From Hyphomicrobiales bacterium (GTDB lineage: Bacteria > Pseudomonadota > Alphaproteobacteria > Rhizobiales > OSC116), in assembly GCA_013214705.1 (NCBI GenBank), contig JABSRZ010000011.1:62001-126000 (forward strand): 64,000 bases of DNA, given 5' to 3'. Both the position numbers and the translations under genes were made by a program. The notes beneath the pieces are model-generated. The model was not told the DNA's origin and did not search any database. It saw only the letters and a program-made list of their open reading frames with translations. Positions 18,252 through 28,004 of the stretch are shown in pieces (within the stretch, counting starts at the first letter, position 1; the number at the start of each line of letters is the position of its first letter).

Positions 18252-18404
18252 TTGATTGAAAAAGTGGGTGATTTGGGTGGTTACAATGCGATTGGCCATT
18301 TGTTCAAATGTTTAAATTGCGGGTATCAAGTTACCGGCCCGGTTGTGTTTGCTAAGAATGATTTTATCCGTAAACGATTGGCCAATGCAGGGTTGGAGGA
18401 TTAG
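18252..18404 (+). pseudogene. Gene fragment with a zinc-ribbon-like CxxC
   Basis: A 50-codon frame after a TAG and without a start reads ...GYNAIGHLFKCLNCGYQVTG ... RKRLANAGLED-stop. It looks like protein (one CxxC knuckle, ordinary composition), and the frame continues upstream of the TAG. It is probably the 3' end of a gene lost from the island. I cannot name the family. Confidence 0.4.
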
Positions 18405-18412
18405 AATTTTTT

Positions 18413-18443
18413 TGCATTACCTTTTGCATTACTTTTGCATTAC
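18413..18443. repeat. TGCATTAC direct repeats, right end of island
   Basis: Three TGCATTAC octamers at 18413, 18425 and 18436, followed by TCAAACTTTC. They have the same orientation as the block at 16441-16460 and lie about 55 bp inside the right attachment repeat. Confidence 0.55.
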
Positions 18444-18498
18444 TTTTCAAACTTTCAAATTATGTAAGTCTTTGTTTTATAATATGTTATTATCTATA

Positions 18499-18520
18499 TC
18501 GAATTCCTTCCTGTCCGCCA
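18499..18520 (+). repeat. Right attachment repeat (copy of tRNA-Ser 3' end)
   Basis: A 22-nt copy of 16344-16365 with one substitution, not part of any tRNA. It marks the distal boundary of the island, just before the end of dnaE2. Confidence 0.8.
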
Positions 18521-18603
18521 TTTCTCTTTTTATATTGTTCACTCGCTTTATATATTTGTTCAGCCGAATTGTGCTGCGCAAAACACACTGTCAAATGTTG
18601 ATT

Positions 18604-21600
18604 TTAATGAAAATCACGCGATGGAAATAAACGCCTGGTATATTGCCGTGGGTGGTTTGGCATTGGCTGTGCCATAGATTGTTGGTTGCCAATTTGGTGC
18701 TGAGGCGGAAAGTTTGGCAGACGCATATAATCTAGCAAATGCGATAAGTCCTCTATCTCATAAGCGATGATATGCGCCACAATGCCCTCGCGTTGTAACA
18801 CGCCTTTAACCCGCATAAGCCGCGCAAAAAACACTTGGCTTTTAAATTTTTCGAATATTTTTGGCCAAGTGATGATGTTGGCCGTGCCGGTGTCATCCTC
18901 TAGGGTTATAAAACATACGCCCTTGGCTGTGCCCGGCCGTTGGCGCGCCATCACAATGCCGGTTACGGTTATGGGCTTGCTGAGGCTGCGTGTTAGCAAT
19001 GTGTTGTGTTTTTCGCCGCCGGTAATGCCGCGCAATTGCCCCATTGGGTGGCCTTTAAGTGACAGGCCAAAGGTGGCGTAATCTTCCACAATATGTTGTG
19101 CAGGCGTCATGTCGGGCAAATGTTTTAAATCATCCAATGTTTCTACAGCATTGTCATCCTCACCGCGGGCGGCAAAAAGCGGTAGCGGGGCGAGGTTTTT
19201 AATGCCTTTTAATTGCCAAATGACATCTCGGCGTTTTAAATTCATCGAGCCAAAAGCATCGGCATTGGCGAGTTTTTCTAACGCTTTGGGTGATATGTTG
19301 GCACGCCGCCAAATGTCTTTCGGCTCTATATAACCATTATTTCGGGCGGCCACCAGCCAATTGGCATCGGTTTGTTTTATGCCTTTTATCTGCCGCAAGC
19401 CAACCCGTACGGCATAATGCAAACGGCCTTGTTTGGTAATTTTGGTGTAATCTACGGCTTCTAAGCTGTTGTCCCACATCGAGTAATTTACATCGGGTGG
19501 CCGCACCTCGACCTTGTGGTCGCGCGCATCGCGGATGAGTTGGGCAGGGGCATAAAAGCCCATAGGTTGCGAATTTAAAATGGCGCAGGCGAAAATATCG
19601 GGGTAATGGCATTTAATCCACGCGCTGACATAGACCAGAATGGCGAAACTAGCGGCATGGCTTTCGGGGAAGCCATATTCGCCAAAGCCTTCGATTTGTT
19701 TAAAACAGCGTTCGGCAAAGGCTAACTCATAATTACGCTCTATCATGCCTTTGATGAATTTTTGTTTATGGCTCGAAATTGTGCCTGAATGTTTAAAAGT
19801 CGCCATTGAGCGGCGCAGGGCATCGGCTTCGGATGGGGTGAAGCCTGCCGCTACCTCGGCCATTTTCATGGCTTGTTCTTGAAATAATGGCACGCCTAAG
19901 GTGCGCTCTAAGACTTTTTCTAATTCAGGCGATGGATATTTGACTTTATAATTTGGGTCATCGCGCATTTTGTTGCGCCGTTGAATATACGGGTGCACCA
20001 TATCGCCTTGTATCGGCCCCGGGCGTACAATGGCCACCTCGACCACCAAGTCATAAAAACAGCGTGGCTGCATACGCGGTAAAAAAGCCATTTGGGCACG
20101 GCTTTCGACCTGAAATACACCCACACTATCGCCTTCGCACAACATATCATAAACCGCTTCATCATCTTGTGGTACGCTGGCGAGGCTCAGTTTTTTACCA
20201 TAATGGCTATGAATAAGGTCGAATGCTTTGCGAATGCAAGTCAACATGCCTAGGCCTAAAACATCAACTTTTAGTATATTCAGCTCGTCAATGTCATGCT
20301 TGTCCCATTCGATGACGCTCCTATCTTCCATCCGCGCATTCTCTATCGGCACAATTTCATCTAACCGCCCAGCTGTAATCACAAAGCCGCCGACATGCTG
20401 GCCTAAATGGCGCGGAAAACCATTAAGCTCTTGTGCTAGTTCTAAAGTTTGGCGTAAGCGTTTGTCTTTAGGGTTAAAACCGGCTTGAACAATCAACTCA
20501 TCTGACATTTCTTCGTGCGACCAGCGGAATTTTTGCGAGGTTAGCCGCTCTATCATATCTTCGCTCATGCCCATGGCTTTGCTGACCTCGCGGATGGCGC
20601 CTTTGAACCTAAAATGTGTAACCGTGGCGGTGATGCCTGCACGGTCGCGGCCATATTTTCGGTAAATATATTGGATAACCTCTTCGCGCCGTTCATGTTC
20701 AAAATCGACATCTATATCTGGTGGTTCATCGCGGTCGAGTGATATAAAGCGCTCGAATAATAATTCGCTATTTTTAGGGTCAACAGCGGTGATGCCCAAA
20801 ATATAACAAATGGCGCTGTTGGCGGCCGAACCACGGCCTTGGCACAATATATCTTGGCTGCGGGCAAAGCGCACAATGTCATAGACGGTTAAAAAATAAG
20901 CCGCAATGTCCTTTTTTTTGATGATGTTTAGCTCATGTTTAATAAGCCGCGTGACTTTTGGTGGTGTGCCAAAGGGATAACGAATTTTTTCATTTTGCAT
21001 GGTGAGATAGACAAGTTCGTCATAAGCAGAACGGCCATTGGGTGACACTTCTTTAGGATATTCATAAGCCAATTGGTCTAAATTAAACTCAATTTCATCG
21101 GCAATTTTTTGGATGTTGCTAAGTGCCAATGGTTGATTTTTAAATATTTTATACATTAGATCAGCCGGTTTTAAATAGCGCTCGGCATTTTTTAGTGCCA
21201 ATTTGCCAATTTGGGTGATGGTGATTTTTTCGCGCATGCAGGTGAGGATATCGGCTAACGGTTTGCGGGCTTTATTGTGCATAATCACATTATTTGTGGC
21301 GACAATGTCTATTTTGAACGAGCGGCAAATATGTGCAATTTTGGCGATATAAGCCGCATCATTGCCGCCATAGCTATGGTTTACCGCCACATAAAAGCTA
21401 GTGAAATATTTTTGATATAACCTAATTATTGTGGCAAAATTATCTGGTAAAATTGGCGGCGGTAGATAAATGAATATCTGCCCCTTGGCGTGGTCGACAA
21501 CATCTTTAATGCTAATGCGGCAATCGCCTTTTTCGGCGCGGCGGCGGCCAAGCGATATAAGCCGCGATAACCGCCCATATGCTGGCTTATTTTTGGGGTA

Positions 21601-21849
21601 GCAAAGCAGGCTTTGACCATCAATAAGGTCTAACCTCGCGCCAACCAAAAGTTTTATATTTTTGCCGTGTTTTTTGTGATAATTAACCGCAGCGTGCATG
21701 CGCACCACACCCGCCAATGTATTGCGGTCGGCAATGGAGACGGCATCATGGCCCAGCTTTATTGCGGTTTCTACAAATTCATCGGCTTGGCTGGCGCCTT
21801 CTAAAAAGCTAAAGGCTGATAATATTTGCAATTCGGCATAATAAGACAT
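18604..21849 (-). CDS. dnaE2: Error-prone DNA polymerase DnaE2
   Basis: 1081 residues from the ATG at 21849 (ORF open to 21963, but that part lies within imuB; an ATG at 21864 is also possible). It is a C-family polymerase: N-terminal PHP domain (AELQILSAFSFLEGAS), catalytic aspartates in PPDIDVDFEHERREEV, finger/palm segments, and C-terminal OB domain (PITVTGIVMARQRPGTAKGVCFITLEDDTGTANII). Lack of the long C-terminal tail of replicative DnaE and the imuA-imuB context identify DnaE2. With ImuA/ImuB it performs SOS-induced translesion synthesis. The start is one base after the imuB stop, so the genes are translationally coupled. Confidence 0.96.
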   Translation of the reverse strand: MSYYAELQILSAFSFLEGASQADEFVETAIKLGHDAVSIADRNTLAGVVRMHAAVNYHKKHGKNIKLLVGARLDLIDGQSLLCYPKNKPAYGRLSRLISLGRRRAEKGDCRISIKDVVDHAKGQIFIYLPPPILPDNFATIIRLYQKYFTSFYVAVNHSYGGNDAAYIAKIAHICRSFKIDIVATNNVIMHNKARKPLADILTCMREKITITQIGKLALKNAERYLKPADLMYKIFKNQPLALSNIQKIADEIEFNLDQLAYEYPKEVSPNGRSAYDELVYLTMQNEKIRYPFGTPPKVTRLIKHELNIIKKKDIAAYFLTVYDIVRFARSQDILCQGRGSAANSAICYILGITAVDPKNSELLFERFISLDRDEPPDIDVDFEHERREEVIQYIYRKYGRDRAGITATVTHFRFKGAIREVSKAMGMSEDMIERLTSQKFRWSHEEMSDELIVQAGFNPKDKRLRQTLELAQELNGFPRHLGQHVGGFVITAGRLDEIVPIENARMEDRSVIEWDKHDIDELNILKVDVLGLGMLTCIRKAFDLIHSHYGKKLSLASVPQDDEAVYDMLCEGDSVGVFQVESRAQMAFLPRMQPRCFYDLVVEVAIVRPGPIQGDMVHPYIQRRNKMRDDPNYKVKYPSPELEKVLERTLGVPLFQEQAMKMAEVAAGFTPSEADALRRSMATFKHSGTISSHKQKFIKGMIERNYELAFAERCFKQIEGFGEYGFPESHAASFAILVYVSAWIKCHYPDIFACAILNSQPMGFYAPAQLIRDARDHKVEVRPPDVNYSMWDNSLEAVDYTKITKQGRLHYAVRVGLRQIKGIKQTDANWLVAARNNGYIEPKDIWRRANISPKALEKLANADAFGSMNLKRRDVIWQLKGIKNLAPLPLFAARGEDDNAVETLDDLKHLPDMTPAQHIVEDYATFGLSLKGHPMGQLRGITGGEKHNTLLTRSLSKPITVTGIVMARQRPGTAKGVCFITLEDDTGTANIITWPKIFEKFKSQVFFARLMRVKGVLQREGIVAHIIAYEIEDLSHLLDYMRLPNFPPQHQIGNQQSMAQPMPNHPRQYTRRLFPSRDFH

Positions 21850-21850
21850 A

Positions 21851-23374
21851 TCACGACCACCCATGCAAAAAATAGCGTTTTTTTGTGGCGGAAATTTCAC
21901 CCGTTTCCGCCCGGATAATATGGGCTGTGGCATAGACCCAAAATTGCCGCCCTGATTGGGCAATTAACCACCAATAATCACGCGCGCCATCTTGCCATAA
22001 CGGGTCATTCCACCACCATTCGGGCAAGATACGTTCTGGCCCAGATTTGCGAATTATGGTTTGGCGTTGGCCTTGATACTCAAAATTTGCAAAGCTAAAG
22101 TCAAACAATATATAGGGTTGTTTTAGCATGCGGGTAGGGCGCTTTAAAGGGGTTTTGTGCCAACTTGAAGGGCCAATATTTATGCTTTGTTTCAGCTCGC
22201 TAAAAGCCCGTTCTGGAATGTGGTTATTGGCAGGCACATAGCTCATTATTTTATCAAACCCAATTTTGTTGCCAATATGGTCGAATAAATCGGTCAATGG
22301 TATGTTTTCGGTTTCATTTTTGTCTAAATAATTGTCGGATTTTGAGATGTAATTTTCGACTAAATTGGCGGTTAGCATTATTTTATCAATGCCATCGGGG
22401 GCGTTTAATTTATCTAGCTTAAGCGCGAATAATTTGGAGAGGTTTTGGGCTGATAAATGGGCTTGTGATGTGTTGATTTGTATCTGTTGAGTGGTGTGGT
22501 CTGGCCGAAATATGGTGAGGTTTAATTGCCTTGATGCCTTGCCCTTTACTTTGAGCATTATGAGTAGGTTTTCGAGCAATATTTTTAGCGTTGTTTGCAA
22601 ATAATTCGACAATATAACAGTGTGTTCAAATGCTTGAGATGTTTGATATATGCTATTGAATTTTATAGCTTTAAAGGCTTGTGATTCATGCCCTAAAGCT
22701 TGGTTCATATGGGTCAAAAGGGTTTGCCCAAAACGTTTGACCAATGACGCGCTTTTTAGCGGCAAAAGGTCTTTGATTTGCCGCAGGCCAAGCCGTTGTA
22801 ATTGGCCGATGATTTCATCATCAATGTCTAAATATTCTATGGGTAATTTTATCAACGCGGCATGCTCTTTTGGCTTATCGTCATGCAAAATATATGTGCC
22901 AATAACCGCTTGGTTTACAAAGGCGTTGGCACTGCGCATATTACTGGCCATGGCAATTTGGCTGTCATAACCTAGGCCATATAAATCATATTGAATGTGC
23001 TGCAACAAAGCCTCATTGCCACCAAATAAATGCGCGCAACCAGTTGTGTCTAGCAACAGTTTAGAATGGCCATAAAGCATAATTTTAGGTGTATATTTAA
23101 GGCAAAACTGGGCTATTTTTTTAATGATTTTGGCCTGCAAATTGGGGTTGTTTGGGCAGGTGATAATTTCATCAAAACAAGCCAATGCTTTGGTTAGGCT
23201 TTGCTGTTTGTCAATGCCGAGTGATTTCGCCTTGGCATTGGCATCGATGATGATGTCTTTGTTGGCAATGCGTTCGATTACCACATGGGCTTTGTCATCC
23301 CAACCATTTCGCTGGTCATGCGCGAGCTTGTTGAGCTGTAAATGCGGGAGCGAGATTGATATAAAATTTTTCAT
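21851..23374 (-). CDS. imuB: ImuB, Y-family polymerase-like mutasome subunit
   Basis: 507 residues. It has the Y-family fold: N-terminal SISLPHLQLNKLA, LLLDTTGCAHLFGG around residues 107-120, QIAMASNMRSANAF, and a helix-hairpin-helix region (LQRLGLRQIKDLLPL). ImuB is usually catalytically inactive and acts as the adaptor linking DnaE2, ImuA and the beta clamp. A candidate clamp-binding motif is PLTDLF in the second half. It overlaps the end of imuA by 59 nt and is followed directly by dnaE2. The start chosen gives the usual N-terminus. Confidence 0.93.
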   Translation of the reverse strand: MKNFISISLPHLQLNKLAHDQRNGWDDKAHVVIERIANKDIIIDANAKAKSLGIDKQQSLTKALACFDEIITCPNNPNLQAKIIKKIAQFCLKYTPKIMLYGHSKLLLDTTGCAHLFGGNEALLQHIQYDLYGLGYDSQIAMASNMRSANAFVNQAVIGTYILHDDKPKEHAALIKLPIEYLDIDDEIIGQLQRLGLRQIKDLLPLKSASLVKRFGQTLLTHMNQALGHESQAFKAIKFNSIYQTSQAFEHTVILSNYLQTTLKILLENLLIMLKVKGKASRQLNLTIFRPDHTTQQIQINTSQAHLSAQNLSKLFALKLDKLNAPDGIDKIMLTANLVENYISKSDNYLDKNETENIPLTDLFDHIGNKIGFDKIMSYVPANNHIPERAFSELKQSINIGPSSWHKTPLKRPTRMLKQPYILFDFSFANFEYQGQRQTIIRKSGPERILPEWWWNDPLWQDGARDYWWLIAQSGRQFWVYATAHIIRAETGEISATKKRYFLHGWS

Positions 23375-23903
23375 TTTTAATGTCCATAATCCAATTTTCC
23401 TTTCCCGAAATAAAGCCTTTCTCGCGGCTCCTTAAAAGTTTGATATTATATTTGTTGGCTTGGCCATCGGCCAAGTCGATTTGCCAGCGTGTCATGGCGC
23501 TATTGGCATTTTGCGAAATGCCATTAAGCAGTATAAAGGCTTTGGATTTGCCCTTTTGCGCCGCCATGTTAAGCCGCTTGCTTTGCAGTAGATTTGGCTG
23601 TTTTAAGCCATTGGCAATTATATATTGTACAGCGCCAGAGCGTAAGGCCTCTTCGATAACCCAAAGAGCTTGGTGTTGGTTCTGATAGGCTACAAAATTA
23701 ACTTTATGCAAATTAATGCCTAAATTGACCAAGGCATGTGGGTATAGATAATCGGCCGCCTTTTGTGGTTCAAGCCATATAACCTGATATTTGGCCTGGG
23801 CAAGCTGCATAAGTGCAAAATATAAAGCAAACTCACCAAAAAACTCGTGGCTGCCCGTGCATAACAATTCATCTATTTGGTTTTTGGCAGTCACTTTGTG
23901 CAA
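23316..23903 (-). CDS. imuA: ImuA, SOS mutagenesis accessory protein
   Basis: 195 residues, shorter than most ImuA proteins. It has a RecA/SulA-like fold: an N-terminal ELLCTGSHEFFGEFALYFALM segment, YQVIWLEPQ, and QYIIANGL, then the C-terminal TRWQIDL and NIKLLRSREKG block common to ImuA. In other bacteria ImuA-type proteins bind RecA or ImuB and are needed for damage-induced mutagenesis. It is the first gene of the imuA-imuB-dnaE2 operon. A perfect LexA box lies 25 bp upstream of the ATG. Confidence 0.88.
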   Translation of the reverse strand: MHKVTAKNQIDELLCTGSHEFFGEFALYFALMQLAQAKYQVIWLEPQKAADYLYPHALVNLGINLHKVNFVAYQNQHQALWVIEEALRSGAVQYIIANGLKQPNLLQSKRLNMAAQKGKSKAFILLNGISQNANSAMTRWQIDLADGQANKYNIKLLRSREKGFISGKENWIMDIKNEKFYINLAPAFTAQQARA

Positions 23904-23927
23904 TACTCACTCATATTTCGTTGCAAT

Positions 23928-23942
23928 GTTCTTACTTTGTTC
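23928..23942. promoter_or_regulatory. LexA (SOS) box upstream of imuA
   Basis: GTTC-TTACTTT-GTTC exactly matches the alphaproteobacterial LexA direct-repeat operator GTTC-N7-GTTC. It lies 25 bp upstream of imuA, so LexA should repress the operon until DNA damage. The divergent gene at 24055 is 112 bp away on the other side. Confidence 0.88.
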
Positions 23943-24054
23943 TACAATAGAATCTTAAAGTGAGTCAATGATGATTCGAAAGTATTTGGGTTATTGATAT
24001 TTGAAGTTATGATGATGAAAATGCGCGAGGTGGCTTTAAAATGAAGGTGTTGAG

Positions 24055-24447
24055 ATGAAAAAATATAGCCCAATATTGCTGGCAACTATAGTTTTGGCGC
24101 TGTTATATTATTTTAAAGTGGCAATTAAGCTGAGTTTGGCACATGCATGGTGGCACACGAATGCAACATTGATTGCCGCTTCTATTGGCTTGGTTATTGG
24201 TTTGCTGCTTATTTGGCTTAAACCACTAAAACCTGAAATGGCAAAATGGCTCGAGCGCGGCTTGGTGCTGACATTTGTAATTGCCACATATATTACCTAT
24301 GCGGCCGGCCGAGAGTTTATTGACAGCGCGGTGTTTGAAGCGCGGGCGGGGCAGGTTTGGCATATTGGCTATTATGTAACAGTGGCGACATTTATCATTA
24401 CATTTAGCCATATATATAAAGCGGTTAGAGGGAAATTATCAAAATAA
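24055..24447 (+). CDS. Four-helix membrane protein of unknown function
   Basis: 130 residues with four predicted membrane helices (about 5-22, 36-54, 65-84 and 100-122). I do not recognise the family. A histidine-rich stretch between helices (LAHAWWHTN) and WHIGYYVT near residue 103 might contact a cofactor, but that is speculation. It is divergent from imuA across the LexA box and convergent with hemB (10 bp gap). A weak gtgttgag precedes the ATG. Confidence 0.6.
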   Translation: MKKYSPILLATIVLALLYYFKVAIKLSLAHAWWHTNATLIAASIGLVIGLLLIWLKPLKPEMAKWLERGLVLTFVIATYITYAAGREFIDSAVFEARAGQVWHIGYYVTVATFIITFSHIYKAVRGKLSK

Positions 24448-24457
24448 AGCCAGATGA

Positions 24458-25459
<1,002 letters not shown>

Positions 25460-25831
25460 TTATAGCCAAAGCCTATTGTTTTGATTCAGTTATTATGCCG
25501 GCATAATATAGCAATCTGTAGCAAATAAAAGCTTAGAGCATGTATAAGTTGTGATCAAAAACCCCGGCAAAAGCAGAAATGATTAAATAAGGTTAACGAT
25601 TTTGAAGCTGAATTGGGATGAATTTGGCAAATAATGGGTGATTAATAGCGGTTTGTACTGAAATGAAACATTTAATAAAATATGACCTAAAAAGATTACA
25701 TTTGGTTAAGCATTCTCCTTACATTTGCATTAATACCTAGCCTGTAATTTGACAATTACGCAATTAACGCCTGTTGGATTTGGTTTGGTTTTACCGCCGA
25801 TGATGCAAGCTACAAAGAGAATGGTGCTAAA
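25460..25831. other. AT-rich divergent intergenic region (hemB / ldtR)
   Basis: 372 bp without a credible gene. It must hold the promoters of hemB (minus) and the MarR regulator (plus). I could not pick out a riboswitch or strong palindrome. Confidence 0.5.
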
Positions 25832-26344
25832 ATGAATAATTTATATGCCCAGCCAAATATGCAAATGCATGAGGATAGCTCTATAGAGCTTGAACCAACT
25901 TATCTGGAATGCCTGTCGTTAGTGGAAAGACTACACAGACGTTTGTTAGATGTGATAAAAGATGAGTTTGAACGCTTAGGGTGGCATGAAGTGAATTCAG
26001 TGCAAGCGCTTTTGTTGCATAATATAGGCGATAGTGAGCTAACCGCTGGTGAACTGAAATCGCGCGGCTATTATTTGGGCAGCAATGTTTCCTACAATTT
26101 AAAGAAATTGGTCGAAAAGAATTTTGTTGAGCATAAGCGCTCGACCGAAGACAAAAGATCGGTGCGCATAAGGCTAACCCCTAAAGGCCAAGAAGTGCGA
26201 GAAACCCTTGATGAATTATTTGCCAGACAAATAGCGCAAATTGAACAAGTTGGCGATCTTAGCATGGGAGAAATGTCAATTTTTGTAAATAGTTTACGAA
26301 AATTAGAACGTTTCTGGGCGGATCAAATAAGGTTTAGACTATAA
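25832..26344 (+). CDS. ldtR: MarR/winged-helix regulator, LdtR-like
   Basis: 170 residues with a MarR-type winged helix: HRRLLDVIKDEFERLGWHEVNSVQALLL, ELKSRGYYLGSNVSYNLKKLVEKNFVEHKRSTEDKRSVRIRLT. The NSVQALLLHNIG and GYYLGSNVSYNLKKL blocks match LdtR, the regulator described in Liberibacter and Sinorhizobium that activates an L,D-transpeptidase gene and affects stress tolerance. The gene directly downstream here is an L,D-transpeptidase, which fits. The symbol rests on motif and synteny recall, not a search. Confidence 0.83.
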   Translation: MNNLYAQPNMQMHEDSSIELEPTYLECLSLVERLHRRLLDVIKDEFERLGWHEVNSVQALLLHNIGDSELTAGELKSRGYYLGSNVSYNLKKLVEKNFVEHKRSTEDKRSVRIRLTPKGQEVRETLDELFARQIAQIEQVGDLSMGEMSIFVNSLRKLERFWADQIRFRL

Positions 26345-26366
26345 AAATCTAGATTTATAGTTAATC

Positions 26367-26392
26367 AAAGCGGGCTTCATGCCCGCTTTTTT
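26367..26392 (+). terminator. Intrinsic terminator after ldtR
   Basis: AAAGCGGGC-TTCAT-GCCCGCTTTTTT: a perfect GC-rich hairpin followed by a T tract, 23 bp after the stop codon. The L,D-transpeptidase downstream therefore has its own promoter. Confidence 0.9.
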
Positions 26393-26597
26393 GCATAAAT
26401 ATCACAATTTAACTTTAAAAACGGATTTCTCTTTTATGTGATTTGCAATTTCTATAAGTATTTCGTATCAAAAGATCATGTTTATCGATATTTTAATCGG
26501 GTCTTAATGTTATTTGCAGATAAATATTATATGTATTTATTGCCTTTTTGAAATTGCTTTATTTAAAAACCTCACCAAAGATTGCTAGGGGATTATT

Positions 26598-27872
26598 TTG
26601 AAACCTATTCGTTCGTTATATTTTGGCATTGGCCTAGCCGCTGCTACGATTACCCAACCATTTGCTGCGTCTGATAGCATAAATGTATGGGATGATGGCT
26701 TTGATACATCGGGGAGTTTTGCAAAACCAAACTCTAGCCCCGTAAATGTATATGACGCTAGCCGAAGCTATGGCAGCAATTTTGGCTCGGTTACCAATAA
26801 TAGCGTTACGCCATTATTAAGCAACGACACTGTTGCCGCGATGCAAACTGCCATAAACAAATATAGCCGTATTGTGAAAACAGGCGGTTGGCCTAAGGTG
26901 AGGGGCAATTTGGCACGCGGTGCAAATAGTGCTGATGTGATTAATTTGCGCCAGAGATTGTTTTTAGAAGGCGATTTGCCGCGCGTAAGTGGTGATGCAA
27001 AAGTTTTTGATTTTAATGTTGATCAAGCCGTTAGGCGTTTTCAGGCGCGTCACGGATTGGTTATCAATGGCATCGTTGCTGCTGACACCTTAAACGCGAT
27101 TAATGTGACTGCGGCTGGGCGATTGCGCCAAATGAAGCTGAATTTGACCCGCATTAAAAAAGCCAAACGCAAAATATACAATAAAGCGATTGTGGTGAAT
27201 ATACCGGCACAGAAGGTGGAAACCGTCGAAAATGGTGCCATTGTATCGCGTCATAACATAGTTATTGGTAAAATTGACCGCCAAACGCCGCTGATTAGCA
27301 GCACATTAAGCCAAGTGAATTTTAACCCTTATTGGCATGTGCCGGTATCGATTGTGCGGCGCGACCTGGTGCCAAAGATAATTTCTGACCCTTCTTATAT
27401 TAAACGCACAGGCATGCGTATTTATACCACTTGGGGCGGCACAGAAATTGACCCCAAAGATATAGATTTTAGGTCGCCTAAAGCGCTTAGATATGCTTAT
27501 AGACAAGACCCAAGTCGTGGCAATTCGCTAGGCCAAGTGAAACTTAACTTCCCAAGCCCATCTGCCGTATTTATGCATGACACCCCGGGGCAGAGCCTGT
27601 TTACACGTAACTTTAGGGCTTATAGTTCAGGCTGCATTCGCATTCAGAACATTCGCCAAGTGGTGGATTGGGTGCTAAAAGACGAAAAAGGTTGGACACC
27701 AAGTGCCGCAAGTGCATATTTTGCCAATGGCGAGCGTAAAGACGTGAACCTTCGTAGTAAGGTATCGGTGCGTATGGTATATATAACAAGTTGGGTGACC
27801 CCAGCTGGCACAGTGCATTTTAGAAAAGACCTTTATAAAAAGGATGGCATTGGCTCTTTAGCGGCCAACTAA
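26598..27872 (+). CDS. L,D-transpeptidase with peptidoglycan-binding domain (YcbB-like)
   Basis: 424 residues from a TTG start preceded by aggggat; no ATG fits before the signal peptide (residues 1-24, ending PFAAS). A PG-binding_1 domain spans about 105-170 (VINLRQRLFLEGDLP ... AVRRFQARHGLVINGIV). The YkuD catalytic domain spans about 195-350 with His327 (FMHDTPG) and S344-G-C346-I-R348 as nucleophile motif. It makes 3-3 crosslinks or attaches proteins to peptidoglycan in the periplasm. The neighbouring ldtR-like gene is its probable regulator, and a terminator follows at 27895. Confidence 0.93.
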   Translation: MKPIRSLYFGIGLAAATITQPFAASDSINVWDDGFDTSGSFAKPNSSPVNVYDASRSYGSNFGSVTNNSVTPLLSNDTVAAMQTAINKYSRIVKTGGWPKVRGNLARGANSADVINLRQRLFLEGDLPRVSGDAKVFDFNVDQAVRRFQARHGLVINGIVAADTLNAINVTAAGRLRQMKLNLTRIKKAKRKIYNKAIVVNIPAQKVETVENGAIVSRHNIVIGKIDRQTPLISSTLSQVNFNPYWHVPVSIVRRDLVPKIISDPSYIKRTGMRIYTTWGGTEIDPKDIDFRSPKALRYAYRQDPSRGNSLGQVKLNFPSPSAVFMHDTPGQSLFTRNFRAYSSGCIRIQNIRQVVDWVLKDEKGWTPSAASAYFANGERKDVNLRSKVSVRMVYITSWVTPAGTVHFRKDLYKKDGIGSLAAN

Positions 27873-27894
27873 ACTTTTCACAAATTATGGAATT

Positions 27895-27919
27895 AGGCGG
27901 CTTTTAAGCCGCCTTTTTT
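27895..27919 (+). terminator. Intrinsic terminator after the L,D-transpeptidase
   Basis: AGGCGGCTTTTAAGCCGCCT followed by five T's; perfect stem, 22 bp after the stop codon. Confidence 0.9.
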
Positions 27920-28004
27920 ATGCTAAAAATTCACCACATATTAGGGATATTTGTTTAGAAATTATTAGAAAGATTGTTTTATCTCATTTTGGCTATCTGA
28001 ACCT

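Larger units (their letters stand above)
16366..18520. mobile_element. Mini genomic island integrated at tRNA-Ser
   Basis: The 2.16 kb between the tRNA-Ser 3' end and its imperfect copy contains one intact gene (minus strand, 16580-18037), a short broken frame (18252-18404), and TGCATTAC repeats just inside both ends. No integrase, transposase or replication gene is visible, so it is either a remnant or a satellite that relied on an integrase in trans. The sequence is AT-richer than the flanks, which supports foreign origin. Confidence 0.7.

Noticed and set aside
16441-18443. TGCATTAC repeats as a possible CRISPR array
   Set aside because: The units are 8 bp, spacing is 3 to 4 bp, and there are no spacers or cas genes.
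18343-18630. 95-codon plus-strand frame at the right end of the island
   Set aside because: It overlaps the attachment repeat and the TGCATTAC cluster, is out of frame with the protein-like fragment ending at 18404, and runs into dnaE2.
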